Source: Pseudanabaena yagii GIHE-NHR1
GTDB lineage: Bacteria > Cyanobacteriota > Cyanobacteriia > Pseudanabaenales > Pseudanabaenaceae
Reading direction: 5' to 3'
Assembly: GCF_012863495.1 (NCBI RefSeq)
Contig: NZ_JAAVJL010000001.1
Span: 2,104,001 to 2,168,000 of the forward strand
Length of the DNA: 64,000 nt
How positions within the stretch are numbered: position 1 is the stretch's first letter; the number at the start of each line of letters is the position of its first letter. The translations under genes and the position numbers were made by a program. The notes beneath the pieces are model-generated. The model was not told where the DNA came from. It worked only from the letters and a program-made list of their open reading frames with translations, and made no database searches. Shown here in pieces: positions 45,627-53,954 of the stretch.

Positions 45627-45839
45627 TTAGGGAACACACCAGCATATCATTCCGGCATCATTACCTCCAGCTGTGCACATTATGCCTTTACACATTCCCC
45701 CTCCATCAACAGGTCTCAATTGTGGTAAAACTCCTTGATGTTCAGCTACATCATAGAGATCTCTATTCATTTCGTAGCGCTCGCGAGCCATATAGATCGA
45801 AGATTCTGCGGTAAATCCTGGCATTTTCGTGGTTTTCAT
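45627..45839 (-). CDS. MPGFTAE-leader cysteine-rich precursor peptide 1
   Basis: This 70-aa peptide lies nearest the processing genes, 27 bp after the PatG-like gene, with AAAAGGAGATG before the start. The leader is MKTTKMPGFTAESSIYMARE. VLPQLRPVD precedes a Gly-rich core MCKGIMCTAGG...MICWCVP with four Cys. Its promoter is probably that of the protease operon. As with the others, cysteine is confined to the tail. Cleavage after QLR or RP is a guess from conservation. Confidence 0.85.
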   Translation of the reverse strand: MKTTKMPGFTAESSIYMARERYEMNRDLYDVAEHQGVLPQLRPVDGGGMCKGIMCTAGGNDAGMICWCVP

Positions 45840-45866
45840 TTCACATCTCCTTTTGGTTGTTTAGGT

Positions 45867-46790
45867 TTAGCGGTCATAATACGGTGACAATTTAGTCACC
45901 AAGAACGGAAACTCCTCAGTCACATCCACACGAACAAAGAACTTCTCTGTGAAATCGGTGTTGCGATTTGTGTAGGAGAAGATGACAGCGACGATCTTGC
46001 GGGTGCTACTGAGAGAGGAAGGACGGACTTCCACGCCAGTTAAGGCACAGCTTTGACCATAAGCTTCGGCTGCCTTCGCGTAGATCGCATGATAGCGAAC
46101 TGCCAAATAGTTCAAAGCACGATGCTCATCTGTTGCGCCTGCATTATCAGCCATTTGCATAATGCGATCGAACAATTCCTCAGCAGCATGGGTAAATCGT
46201 TCTGCCTCAATGTTCTCTGGACAGGGAATTGAGCCGATCAGCATATTCCGATCGAAGGAATAGATTTGGTCGAAAACCACAATTGGCAACATTAGCCCAT
46301 TGCATAGCTCTGGTGGTGCGATCGGACCTCGCATACCAATGATGATATCCACATCCGCAGGACTGGGGGCAGGACGAACAGCTTCTACCAATAGGTCTAA
46401 GTCCGCAGGGTCACGCGGAGCTAAAATGTAAGTGGCTAAACCCTCAATAGTCAGCACCCAGCACATTTGACGTACCAAATATCGGTTTTGCCTCTGGGTT
46501 AGAACTGTATAAACAGCCTCTCGGTCAGTCTGACCAGAGGTTTCTGTCCGTCCAGTAGCTTGGGCAAATTCCTTTTCCACTGATTGCTTTGGAAAACGCC
46601 ACTCAACCTTGCCCAAAGCATAGACATAGGAAGGAGGAGATGAATTAGAACCTGAGCCTCCACAAGAACATCCCTCACCTCCAGATTGAAGGATTACAGA
46701 TGTGTTAATAGGATTATTAGAAAATGAGGTCATCGTTGGTAAATCGTTCATGTCTGTAGTTTGCGGAGATAAACTTTCCGTTTGATCCAT
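45867..46790 (-). CDS. PatG C-terminal-like maturation protein without protease domain
   Basis: This 307-aa protein resembles the C-terminal part of PatG, the cyanobactin maturation protease/macrocyclase. Recognisable segments are YVYALGKVEWRFPKQSVEKE, RQMCWVLTIEGLATYIL and the final DVTEEFPFLVTKLSPYYDR. The subtilisin domain of PatG is missing; the separate protease gene upstream may supply that function. A short Cys/Gly motif GGEGCSCGGSGS lies near the N-terminus. ATG 46790, with AAGGA upstream, is preferred over 46844, which would overlap the protease gene. Its 3' end has been copied three times into the peptide array. Confidence 0.78.
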   Translation of the reverse strand: MDQTESLSPQTTDMNDLPTMTSFSNNPINTSVILQSGGEGCSCGGSGSNSSPPSYVYALGKVEWRFPKQSVEKEFAQATGRTETSGQTDREAVYTVLTQRQNRYLVRQMCWVLTIEGLATYILAPRDPADLDLLVEAVRPAPSPADVDIIIGMRGPIAPPELCNGLMLPIVVFDQIYSFDRNMLIGSIPCPENIEAERFTHAAEELFDRIMQMADNAGATDEHRALNYLAVRYHAIYAKAAEAYGQSCALTGVEVRPSSLSSTRKIVAVIFSYTNRNTDFTEKFFVRVDVTEEFPFLVTKLSPYYDR

Positions 46791-46804
46791 AAAATTATTG
46801 TCCT

Positions 46805-47689
46805 TTAAGCATGAGACTTTGCCATGATTTGGTACGCTGCCCAAGCATCCAACAACGGGGGGACAACTGTGGTTCGTCGAGACCCATGGCTCTGCGTGAC
46901 AGCGAGTTGTATCTCAGTAGCCGTGGCGGTCGGAAATTGTGACCACAACAGCGCGATCGCACCTGTGACGAAGGGAACAGCAACGCTTGTTCCACCTAAA
47001 GTTAAAGTTAAGGTTTTCTCATCAGTGCCAAGGCTAGTAATCTGATCTCCAGGAGCGCTCAGTCCTCTTCTGCCGATAGAACTGCCCAAATTTGAGTAAC
47101 TAACCAGTCTTCCTTGTAAGTCACAAGCTACAACTGGAATCACCCACGGATGCCGAGTAATTGCAGAACTACCCAGCGTTCCCTGATTTCCTGATGCTAC
47201 TACAGCAATGACTCCACGACTAATGGCATAGTCTAAGGCTTCCTGTAGCTCACGCTCACCTTGAGATGAAGGTTGGGCGATCGCTACGCTCATATTCAGT
47301 ATTCGAGCGCCAGCATCAATACTCTCAATGATTGCCGTTGCCAAATCGGAAGGAGTTGCACTGGGCATCTGTTCCTTCCCTGACAAAGTCTCGGCAAAAA
47401 TAGGGCGTACTAGCAGAGTGCAGTTGGAACAGATCGCCGGGGCTAAGGAATTCCTCGTCCCAACCAAAATACCTGCTACAAATGTCCCGTGGATACAGGC
47501 AGTACTGCTAGCTTGAACACATTGACCACTCAGATTACCAGAAACCTCACGGATATTTGCACTCACCAATTCAGGGTGTTGCTTTAATACAGACCCATCA
47601 ATTAAACCAACTACGACTTCTGGTCTGCCGCTTGTGAGTTCCATCAATGGTGTGAGTTTAACCAAATCTAGAGGGTTTATTTGCTTCAC
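46805..47689 (-). CDS. PatA-like subtilisin-family (S8) peptidase
   Basis: This 294-aa protease has the S8 triad: Asp in VVVGLIDGSV, His in CIHGTFVAGIL and Ser in GGTSVAVPF. The oxyanion Asn is in VVASGNQG. The region TSGRPEVVVGLIDG is typical of the PatA/PatG cyanobactin group. It lacks a signal peptide and prodomain, so it probably works in the cytoplasm on a leader peptide. The PatG-like gene follows within 15 bp, then five precursor peptides, so it is the likely leader protease. Four to five Cys in the loops are unusual for the family. Confidence 0.85.
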   Translation of the reverse strand: MKQINPLDLVKLTPLMELTSGRPEVVVGLIDGSVLKQHPELVSANIREVSGNLSGQCVQASSTACIHGTFVAGILVGTRNSLAPAICSNCTLLVRPIFAETLSGKEQMPSATPSDLATAIIESIDAGARILNMSVAIAQPSSQGERELQEALDYAISRGVIAVVASGNQGTLGSSAITRHPWVIPVVACDLQGRLVSYSNLGSSIGRRGLSAPGDQITSLGTDEKTLTLTLGGTSVAVPFVTGAIALLWSQFPTATATEIQLAVTQSHGSRRTTVVPPLLDAWAAYQIMAKSHA

Positions 47690-48114
47690 AGAAACTCAGG
47701 GGTTAATGATTGATGAAACCCACATTAGCTATGCTAATTGGCTGGCTAACCATTTTTCGTAGTCATGTTGGTTCCACAGACTTGATCTATACGCTGCGCT
47801 TAATGAACTTATCAAATGAAGCAAGCGATAGAATTAAAAAATTATTTGGAAAATTTCGGGATGACAACCAAGATTTTGATAACTATACAGAAACTTTCTG
47901 GATAATGCAACTATTTTTTGTGATATACGCAATTTGTCTGAGCAACATCCTATGTTAGCTAATTTGTTCAGAAACATCAGATTAATATCACAGAACAAAA
48001 GCAAAAAAAAATCTAGCCTGATCGCACAACAATTCACATTAAACATGAAATAAAGCTAGACATTCTTATATTTTTGGGGCAATAGTTTCGCGATCGCTGT
48101 AATATCGTTGACCA
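47690..48114. other. Upstream region of peptide operon, no supported gene
   Basis: This stretch should hold the promoter of the PatA-like operon. A plus-strand frame of 82 codons (47710-47958) has no ribosome-binding site or recognisable domain and is not called. No clear operator was found. Confidence 0.45.
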
Positions 48115-48285
48115 TTAACAGTTTTGTAAAACTTGAGCAGCCGTTAACTGAAGTTCGGGAAATATCGGCGAAGCGATCGCCTGCTCACCTTCATAAACTC
48201 TCTCTTCATAAAAACCTTCCACCCATTCCAATACCGTTACTTTTTGGGCGATCGCATCGATAGTTGTTGTCCTCAAAATGGTATG
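48115..48285 (-). pseudogene. Uma2-family (DUF820) nuclease fragment
   Basis: About 55 codons remain of a C-terminal region: KVTVLEWVEGFYEERVYEGE then QAIASPIFPELQLTAAQVLQ and a stop. An in-frame stop lies just upstream and no start is available. The ending matches Uma2 proteins, which are multicopy PD-(D/E)XK proteins in cyanobacteria. A shorter relic is at 39196. Confidence 0.7.
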
Positions 48286-48357
48286 TTAATGAGCCTGCCT
48301 CTTTTGTCTTTTAAATGCAATTAACTCGCCAGAATTCTCTTTCAGTCATGGAGCATC

Positions 48358-49137
48358 ATGGCTGATCAAAATCATCAAGTTTATATCGCTCGTGAGATTG
48401 TTCATCACTACAGCCAATTACGCCAATTACAACCTGCTGAACAAACCATTCTCAATCTATTTCGTAATCAATGGTCAAATATGAAAATGTTAGATATTGG
48501 TGTCGGGGGCGGACGTACTACTCAATATTTTTCTAGAATTGTTCAGGAATATAAGGGGATTGATTATTCAGAAGAGATGATTGCGGCTTGTCAGCAGCGC
48601 TTTCGTAGTCAATCACAAATGTTTGAAGTGGTTGATGCTAGAGACATGAGCCAGTTTCCCGATAATTCCTTCGACTTTATTCTGTTTAGCTTTAATGGTA
48701 TTGATGTTGTCTCCCATTGCGATCGCTTACAAGTGCTGCAAGAAATCAGCCGAATTGGTAAATCGGGAGGATATTTTTTCTTCTCCAGCCATAGTCTCCA
48801 AGGGCTAGAAAGAGAATTTAACTGGAAAACTCACATTAGCTTTAATCCCTTCAAAACCTATGTCAATATGATTATGTTTACATTGTTACGCTTCTTCAAT
48901 CGTTCAATTTCGCCGCATCAGATCAAGTCTTCTGATTATGCAATTGTTCAAGATGAGTCCCACAATTTCCGTTTAAAGCAGTATTACGTGAGACCACAGG
49001 AACAACTTAATCAATTACAATCCAATTTCGACAATATCAGAATGTTTTCTTGGCAAAGTGGGTTAGAACTAATTACGCAACAAGATTTGAGTGCTAACAC
49101 GGATATGTGGCTGTATTATCTCTGTCAGATTAAGTAA
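48358..49137 (+). CDS. Class I SAM-dependent methyltransferase
   Basis: This 259-aa protein has a Rossmann SAM-binding motif MLDIGVGGGRTTQYF (about 43), an acidic post-I loop EYKGIDYSEEM, and SFDFILFSFNGIDVV as motif IV. The acceptor-binding C-terminal part (about 150-259) is not recognisable. It is not adjacent to a biosynthetic operon; the peptide cluster is divergent on the other side of a gene remnant. The substrate is unknown. Confidence 0.83.
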   Translation: MADQNHQVYIAREIVHHYSQLRQLQPAEQTILNLFRNQWSNMKMLDIGVGGGRTTQYFSRIVQEYKGIDYSEEMIAACQQRFRSQSQMFEVVDARDMSQFPDNSFDFILFSFNGIDVVSHCDRLQVLQEISRIGKSGGYFFFSSHSLQGLEREFNWKTHISFNPFKTYVNMIMFTLLRFFNRSISPHQIKSSDYAIVQDESHNFRLKQYYVRPQEQLNQLQSNFDNIRMFSWQSGLELITQQDLSANTDMWLYYLCQIK

Positions 49138-49151
49138 AGCGTAAATGGCTA

Positions 49152-49194
49152 CCCAATAAGAGAAGCAGAACAAAGTTCTGCTTCTCTTATTGGG
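49152..49194. terminator. 20-bp bidirectional hairpin with AAA loop
   Basis: The perfect arms CCCAATAAGAGAAGCAGAAC and complement enclose AAA. It lies between the convergent methyltransferase and beta-helix genes. Confidence 0.83.
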
Positions 49195-49195
49195 A

Positions 49196-50716
49196 TTAGC
49201 GAAATGGAATAATCTCGGCATTAACACCTGACTGCGCTAATTTCTCGACTAACTGATTCGCCGCAGGGCGATCGCTATAGGCTCCTACTTGCAACATCAT
49301 TCTGCCACTACGCGATAGGCGAAACGCATCGGGCACGATCGCTTTCACCTTTTGCGTAACTGATGTAGAAGTATTAGGTACAATCACACGATATTGGAAG
49401 GGCTTACCCGTCGTAGGATCAAGCATTGCGGGAGGTAATGTGGCGACACGAGGAGTAGTTGAGCTATATTCGCGCTCAATGGTGATCGTGGTTGGTGAAG
49501 TATTACTCGCACTAGGATTAGTCTTAATCACAGGGCTGGGTAATGACTGATTCGAGCTAGGAGGCTTAGCAGGTACAAATATTGTGGATGGAGTAGTGGT
49601 TGTTTTGGGTTCAATCGGAAGAGCAACGGTTGGTGCTGTCGATACTGACGGGGGAGTTTTAGGAACAGTAGCGACAGGAATAGATGGAAGTGGAGGAAGA
49701 GCAGGACTAGTTGCAATGGGATTAGTAACAGGTGATCGCGAAGCGGTGAGATCGAGTAAACCCTTCACCTTGGTGCGGTTAACTTGATTACCTACAGCCG
49801 CTATAGGAATAGTGGTGGCATTGTTAATATCAAATTCGCGATTGTTAAAAAAGGTATTATTCCCTTGTGAAACTGTTGTTCCCAAATCAGGACGAGGAGA
49901 ACTGCTGGCATTACTGAGAATGACAACTCCATTGCGTTGATTTTCCGCGATCGCATTGCCGCGTAGGGTTGGCTGAGCCGTATTAGAAATGACGATACCA
50001 TCAACATTACGAGCGATTTGATTGTTAATCAGAGCAACTTGAGAGGATTGTCCAATTGATAATCCAAAGCCAGTATTTTCAAAGCGATTATTCCGAATTT
50101 CGCCTGTACTTGTGCCCAGAGCGGAGATGCCACTGCCTGTATTACCTGTGAATAGATTATTGCTAATTAAAGCATTGGCACTACCTGTGAGGAAAATGCC
50201 ATCGTGGGTATTGCGAACGAAGTTACTATTGCTAACCACGACATTACGGCTGGATTCTAGCCATAGTCCATAACCGCGAGGATTGCTATTGGTAACGGTG
50301 ATGCCTTCGATGCGGGAGTCATTGGCGGCGGAGATCGCAATATTTTGGCTAGCAAAGGTAGGACTGACAAAGCGCCCGCCGCCACTAATAATTACATTAT
50401 TCCCATTGACATTGGGATTACCGCGTAAAACTGCTCCCTTGGGCAAGCGAATCGGAAAATTTTCACCAGTAGCTTCGCTATAAGTACCTGCACCTAATTG
50501 GAAGATCGTGCCTTCTTGAGGATTGGCGGCGATCGCGGCGGTGAGGGTACGAAAAGCTTGGTTTTCTGTACCTGCGCCAACGTTGTCAGCGCCTTGGGGT
50601 GAGACAAAAACTATTTTTTGAGGAGCATTTTGGGCAAAGGCGAGCGATGGTATACCTAGGGCGATCGCTAAGGAGATACTAGAAGTGAGAGTAATAAGAC
50701 AGGGAAACTTATTCAT
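49196..50716 (-). CDS. Secreted DUF1565 parallel beta-helix protein with SPOR-like C-terminus
   Basis: This 506-aa protein has a signal peptide (cleavage near SLAFAQ) and a DUF1565 start (IVFVSPQGADNVGAGTENQA). A right-handed beta-helix (about 60-300) is made of NN-F-NT-GI-type turns. A Pro/Ser/Thr-rich linker (about 320-440) follows. The C-terminal segment MMLQVGAYSDRPAANQLVEK resembles a SPOR domain, which binds denuded peptidoglycan. It is probably anchored to the cell wall. The ligand of the beta-helix is unknown. Confidence 0.85.
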   Translation of the reverse strand: MNKFPCLITLTSSISLAIALGIPSLAFAQNAPQKIVFVSPQGADNVGAGTENQAFRTLTAAIAANPQEGTIFQLGAGTYSEATGENFPIRLPKGAVLRGNPNVNGNNVIISGGGRFVSPTFASQNIAISAANDSRIEGITVTNSNPRGYGLWLESSRNVVVSNSNFVRNTHDGIFLTGSANALISNNLFTGNTGSGISALGTSTGEIRNNRFENTGFGLSIGQSSQVALINNQIARNVDGIVISNTAQPTLRGNAIAENQRNGVVILSNASSSPRPDLGTTVSQGNNTFFNNREFDINNATTIPIAAVGNQVNRTKVKGLLDLTASRSPVTNPIATSPALPPLPSIPVATVPKTPPSVSTAPTVALPIEPKTTTTPSTIFVPAKPPSSNQSLPSPVIKTNPSASNTSPTTITIEREYSSTTPRVATLPPAMLDPTTGKPFQYRVIVPNTSTSVTQKVKAIVPDAFRLSRSGRMMLQVGAYSDRPAANQLVEKLAQSGVNAEIIPFR

Positions 50717-50800
50717 GGATCGATATCCTCAAGACATCTTGCAAACATGCACCCTTAGACTAGCAGGAAGTTGGTTTTGTTTCTAGAATTCGTTAGTAAT

Positions 50801-50877
50801 GTGAGGCTCACCCAGACGGGTGAGCCTCACATGAACCAGAATTTTTAGGATAGTTGCTCTGCAACTATCCTAAAAAT
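50801..50877. terminator. Two adjacent hairpins downstream of pyrB
   Basis: GTGAGGCTCACCC-AGAC-GGGTGAGCCTCAC (50801-50830) is followed by ATTTTTAGGATAGTTGC-TCT and complement (50841-50877). The second lies just after the pyrB stop on the minus strand. Confidence 0.78.
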
Positions 50878-50882
50878 AGAAC

Positions 50883-51851
50883 TTAAATTGCTGTACCCAG
50901 CAAATATAACAAACTCATCCGAATTGCTACTCCATTTGTGACCTGTTTATCGATTAAGCTCAGGCGTGGATCGTCCATCAAGTCAGAACTAATTTCCACA
51001 CCACGATTTACTGGACCAGGGTGTAAGACTTGAACATTGGGCGCACATTTGGCAAGGCGATCGCGAGTGATGCCATACTTCGCATGATATTCGCGCAAAC
51101 TGGGAATCAGGAATTGTCCCATCCGTTCCATTTGTAAACGCAGAGTCATTACAAAATCAGCATCCTCAAGGGCTGGCTCTAGGGAATAATGAATTTTTGC
51201 GCCATATTCCGCAAATTCTGGGGGTAATAATGTCGGTGGTGCGGCAAGGTGGACATCTGCGCCATTGGTGAGCAGACTCCAAAGATTTGATCGCGCTACC
51301 CGTGAATGCAGAATATCGCCAACGATCGCTACTTTTTTGCCCTTGAGATCCTTTGCCGTGGGAGCCGTGGGATTGAGATACATGCAGAAGGTCAGCAAAT
51401 CGAGCAAAGCTTGAGATGGATGCTCATGCTTGCCATCCCCTGCATTGAGAATCGCGACTTTACCACTGAGGGCATCCATATCTTTGGCGATCGCTAAGGG
51501 TACACCCGCCGATTGATGGCGAATCACCATGATGTCCGTTCCCATCGCCAGAAATGTTCGCGCCGTATCGAGAATCGTTTCTCCTTTAGAAAGAGAGGAA
51601 GTTCCGGGGGCAAAATTGAGCGTATCCGCCGAGAGACGCTTAGCTGCAAGCTCAAAACTATTGCGCGTGCGCGTGGAGGACTCAAAAAATAAGTTAGCAA
51701 CAACTTTGCTCTGCAAGGTTGGTACTTTTTTGTTGCGGCGCGACAGAACTTCTAAGAAGCTAACGGCTGTCTGCAAAACCGTTTCGTAATCGTTCGGCGT
51801 AAAATCAGACAGCGAGATCACATGTCGTCGCTGCCAAGTAAGTTCAGTCAT
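50883..51851 (-). CDS. pyrB: Aspartate carbamoyltransferase catalytic subunit
   Basis: This 322-aa enzyme condenses carbamoyl phosphate and aspartate in the second step of pyrimidine synthesis. The carbamoyl-phosphate site [10 protein letters not shown] (about 54), the HQSAGVP region and the late [11 protein letters not shown] are present. The length is standard. A 50-aa membrane peptide gene ends 12 bp upstream and is likely in the same transcript. Confidence 0.95.
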   Translation of the reverse strand: MTELTWQRRHVISLSDFTPNDYETVLQTAVSFLEVLSRRNKKVPTLQSKVVANLFFESSTRTRNSFELAAKRLSADTLNFAPGTSSLSKGETILDTARTFLAMGTDIMVIRHQSAGVPLAIAKDMDALSGKVAILNAGDGKHEHPSQALLDLLTFCMYLNPTAPTAKDLKGKKVAIVGDILHSRVARSNLWSLLTNGADVHLAAPPTLLPPEFAEYGAKIHYSLEPALEDADFVMTLRLQMERMGQFLIPSLREYHAKYGITRDRLAKCAPNVQVLHPGPVNRGVEISSDLMDDPRLSLIDKQVTNGVAIRMSLLYLLGTAI

Positions 51852-51863
51852 GGTGCGTTGCAG

Positions 51864-52016
51864 CTAGGAAATAAAGCGATGAGATAACATTGCGCCAACA
51901 GGGGCAGGGGCAACCATATCGTTAGGCAAGAAGGCACGGGAGCTAACTAGTACTAGCGTAAACAGGAAGATTGCAAAAATAATAAATGGTGCAATGTACT
52001 GGCGAAAGAAAGGCAC
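51864..52016 (-). CDS. Small single-pass membrane protein
   Basis: This 50-aa frame starts at GTG 52016. It encodes VPFFRQYIAPFIIFAIFLFT and a continuing hydrophobic helix, then SSRAFLPNDMVAPAPVGAML. The one-helix plan with a basic N-terminus and a Pro-rich tail resembles small thylakoid or plasma-membrane subunits, but I cannot name it. No strong ribosome-binding site precedes the GTG. The coding look of the sequence and its proximity to pyrB support it. Confidence 0.55.
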   Translation of the reverse strand: MPFFRQYIAPFIIFAIFLFTLVLVSSRAFLPNDMVAPAPVGAMLSHRFIS

Positions 52017-52083
52017 GGTTGTAGCGATGTATATGACTACTACATTGTAATCTGCGATTCTACCTTTGTAAGTAGCTGGTGAT

Positions 52084-52137
52084 AATTAAAATTTTGGATG
52101 GCTCGGCAAAGCCGAGCCATCCAAAATTTGGTTAATT
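52084..52137. terminator. Long hairpin with AAA loop upstream of small ORF
   Basis: The core arms ATTTTGGATGGCTCGGC and complement enclose AAA and extend imperfectly outward. Confidence 0.75.
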
Positions 52138-52154
52138 ACTGATGTTACTTGGAA

Positions 52155-52253
52155 CCCTCATCCCCCAACCCCTTCTCCCGCAGGAGAAGGGGAGCAAAAC
52201 CTCTATTATTTTCTTGTTCCCCTCTCCTGCGGGAGAGGGGCTAGGGGTGAGGG
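52155..52253. repeat. Inverted CCCCTCTCCTGCGGGAG-type dispersed repeat
   Basis: Two opposed copies of a GC-rich repeat (CCCTCATCCCCCAACCCCTT and AGAGGGGCTAGGGGTGAGGG) form a large imperfect hairpin. It is a common intergenic repeat in cyanobacteria and lies downstream of sulP. Confidence 0.75.
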
Positions 52254-52279
52254 CTTTACAGCCTTCCACGTAACACCAG

Positions 52280-53944
52280 TTAATTATGAATATTTGGCAT
52301 GATCTTTTGCAAAGCCTCATCGGTGGAATTAAAGCTATTGTCATGTCCAATTTCCTGAAGTAGTCCACTGCGATCTAAAAGTTGCTCGACCTCAAGACGC
52401 AACCCACTCAAAATTAGTTGGCAATTATGACGCTGCAAATCGTGATAAATCTCTTCGAGGGCAACTAAGCCCGTTGTGTCCATACTCGGTACATAGCGCA
52501 TTCTCAAAATTAAGAACTTGACTTCAGGAGCATCACGCAAGAAACTGACAAATCTCTCGGCTGCACCGAAGAACATTGGCCCGTCAATCCGATAGATGGC
52601 GATTTGTTTGCCAAATTCTAGGGGGATACCAGAGAGAAACGCACTATCTTCAGGCATTTTCACGAGACTAAGTTCGCTCATGCGCTTGATAAAGAGAATC
52701 CCTGCGGCAATCAATCCCACTTCTACGGCTAGGACGAGGTCAAAGCAGACCGTCACTAACCAAGTCAGCAGCATCACCCCAAAATCCGCATAGGTGGTAT
52801 GAATCAATAACCCGATCGCTTTCCATTCCATCATGCGGATACTGGTAATCATCAGGATGCCTGCAAGGGCAGCGAGGGGAACCTGTGAAGCGAGGGGCGC
52901 AAATATTAAGACGATTAGGGCGAGGGCGATTCCATGAATCACTCCCGATAGCCGAGTTTTACCGCCAGCACGGACATTGACCGCAGTACGCGCGATCGCA
53001 CCCGTTGCAGGAATCCCGCCAAAGAACGGCACGACCATATTCGCTAAGCCTTGACCGATTAATTCCCGATCGCTATTGTGGCGATCGCTGACACTCATGC
53101 CATCGGCAACCACGGCGGCTAATAATGATTCGATGCTGCCTAGGGCGGCTAAGGCGATCGCAGGATTAATGAGTTCTCTGATTAATTTAAAGTCATTCCA
53201 ATGGGGAATCCCTTGCAGCATCGGCAAAGATTGGGGAATGATACCAATGGTTGGTACTTCGAGCTGCCATTGGGATTTAGCCCAGACGGCGGCGAGGGTG
53301 GCGACGATTAACCCAACTAAGGAACCGGGGATCGATTGATTAATGCGATTCCATAATAGTTTTGTGCCGATGGTGAGCAGGGCTAAGGCGATCGCTAACC
53401 AGTTATAGGCTTCTAAATTCGTGGTAGTTTGCCAAAGGGTTTGGAGGAAATGCTCTTGATTCGGTAAATGTAATCCGAAGAAATTATTTAACTGACCACA
53501 GAAAATAATTACAGCGATCCCGTTGGTAAAGCCTGCGGTGACGGGGTAGGGAATGAATTTGACTAAGCGTCCTAATTTGGCAACACCGAGGGCAATCTGG
53601 ATGATCCCCGCCATCACACCCGCGATCCAAACTTTTTCAATGCCGTACTTAGCGACAATGCCTACTAAGACTACTGCCATCGCTCCCGTGGGACCTGTAA
53701 TCTGCACAGGTGATCCCCCAAATATGGCGGCGACTACTCCTGCCACGATCGCCGTATAAAGTCCTGCTTTCGGCTCTACACCACTGGCGACCGCAAAGGC
53801 AAGGGCTAAGGGTAGTGCTACGACTGCGGCGGTCAGTCCTCCCGTCAAGTCTCCACGAAAATTCGTAAATAGTCCCTTAAATGGATTATTGAATGGATTA
53901 TTTTTAGGACTTTGGATGTGATCTAAGCTGCCTACTTGTGTCAT
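52280..53944 (-). CDS. SulP-family anion permease with STAS domain
   Basis: This 554-aa membrane protein has 10-14 helices with SulP hallmarks: AVVALPLALAFAVASGV, GGSPVQITGPTGAMA and GGIPATGAIARTAVNVRAGG. A cytoplasmic STAS domain follows (about 425-545: YRIDGPMFFGAAERFVSFL). Cyanobacterial members transport sulfate or sodium-coupled bicarbonate (BicA), and the substrate cannot be decided here. The frame extends to 53989, but ATG 53944 gives a normal N-terminus and lies 11 bp after the ArsR gene, so the two form an operon. Confidence 0.87.
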   Translation of the reverse strand: MTQVGSLDHIQSPKNNPFNNPFKGLFTNFRGDLTGGLTAAVVALPLALAFAVASGVEPKAGLYTAIVAGVVAAIFGGSPVQITGPTGAMAVVLVGIVAKYGIEKVWIAGVMAGIIQIALGVAKLGRLVKFIPYPVTAGFTNGIAVIIFCGQLNNFFGLHLPNQEHFLQTLWQTTTNLEAYNWLAIALALLTIGTKLLWNRINQSIPGSLVGLIVATLAAVWAKSQWQLEVPTIGIIPQSLPMLQGIPHWNDFKLIRELINPAIALAALGSIESLLAAVVADGMSVSDRHNSDRELIGQGLANMVVPFFGGIPATGAIARTAVNVRAGGKTRLSGVIHGIALALIVLIFAPLASQVPLAALAGILMITSIRMMEWKAIGLLIHTTYADFGVMLLTWLVTVCFDLVLAVEVGLIAAGILFIKRMSELSLVKMPEDSAFLSGIPLEFGKQIAIYRIDGPMFFGAAERFVSFLRDAPEVKFLILRMRYVPSMDTTGLVALEEIYHDLQRHNCQLILSGLRLEVEQLLDRSGLLQEIGHDNSFNSTDEALQKIMPNIHN

Positions 53945-53954
53945 GAAATTTTCG

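Noticed and set aside
44115-45840. CRISPR-like array
   Set aside because: Repeat units are long, contain open frames with ribosome-binding sites, and spacers are not of constant length. They are tandem genes, not CRISPR.
43908-47689. Standard cyanobactin or lanthipeptide cluster
   Set aside because: No cyclodehydratase, LanM, oxidase or prenyltransferase is present and the precursors lack the usual LAELSEE leader or Ser/Thr-rich cores.
47710-47958. 82-codon plus-strand frame upstream of the PatA-like gene
   Set aside because: No ribosome-binding site, no recognisable domain, and it lies in the expected promoter region of the opposite-strand operon.
52155-52253. CRISPR or tRNA-like structure
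   Set aside because: It is a single inverted pair of a dispersed GC-rich repeat with no cloverleaf and no regular spacing.
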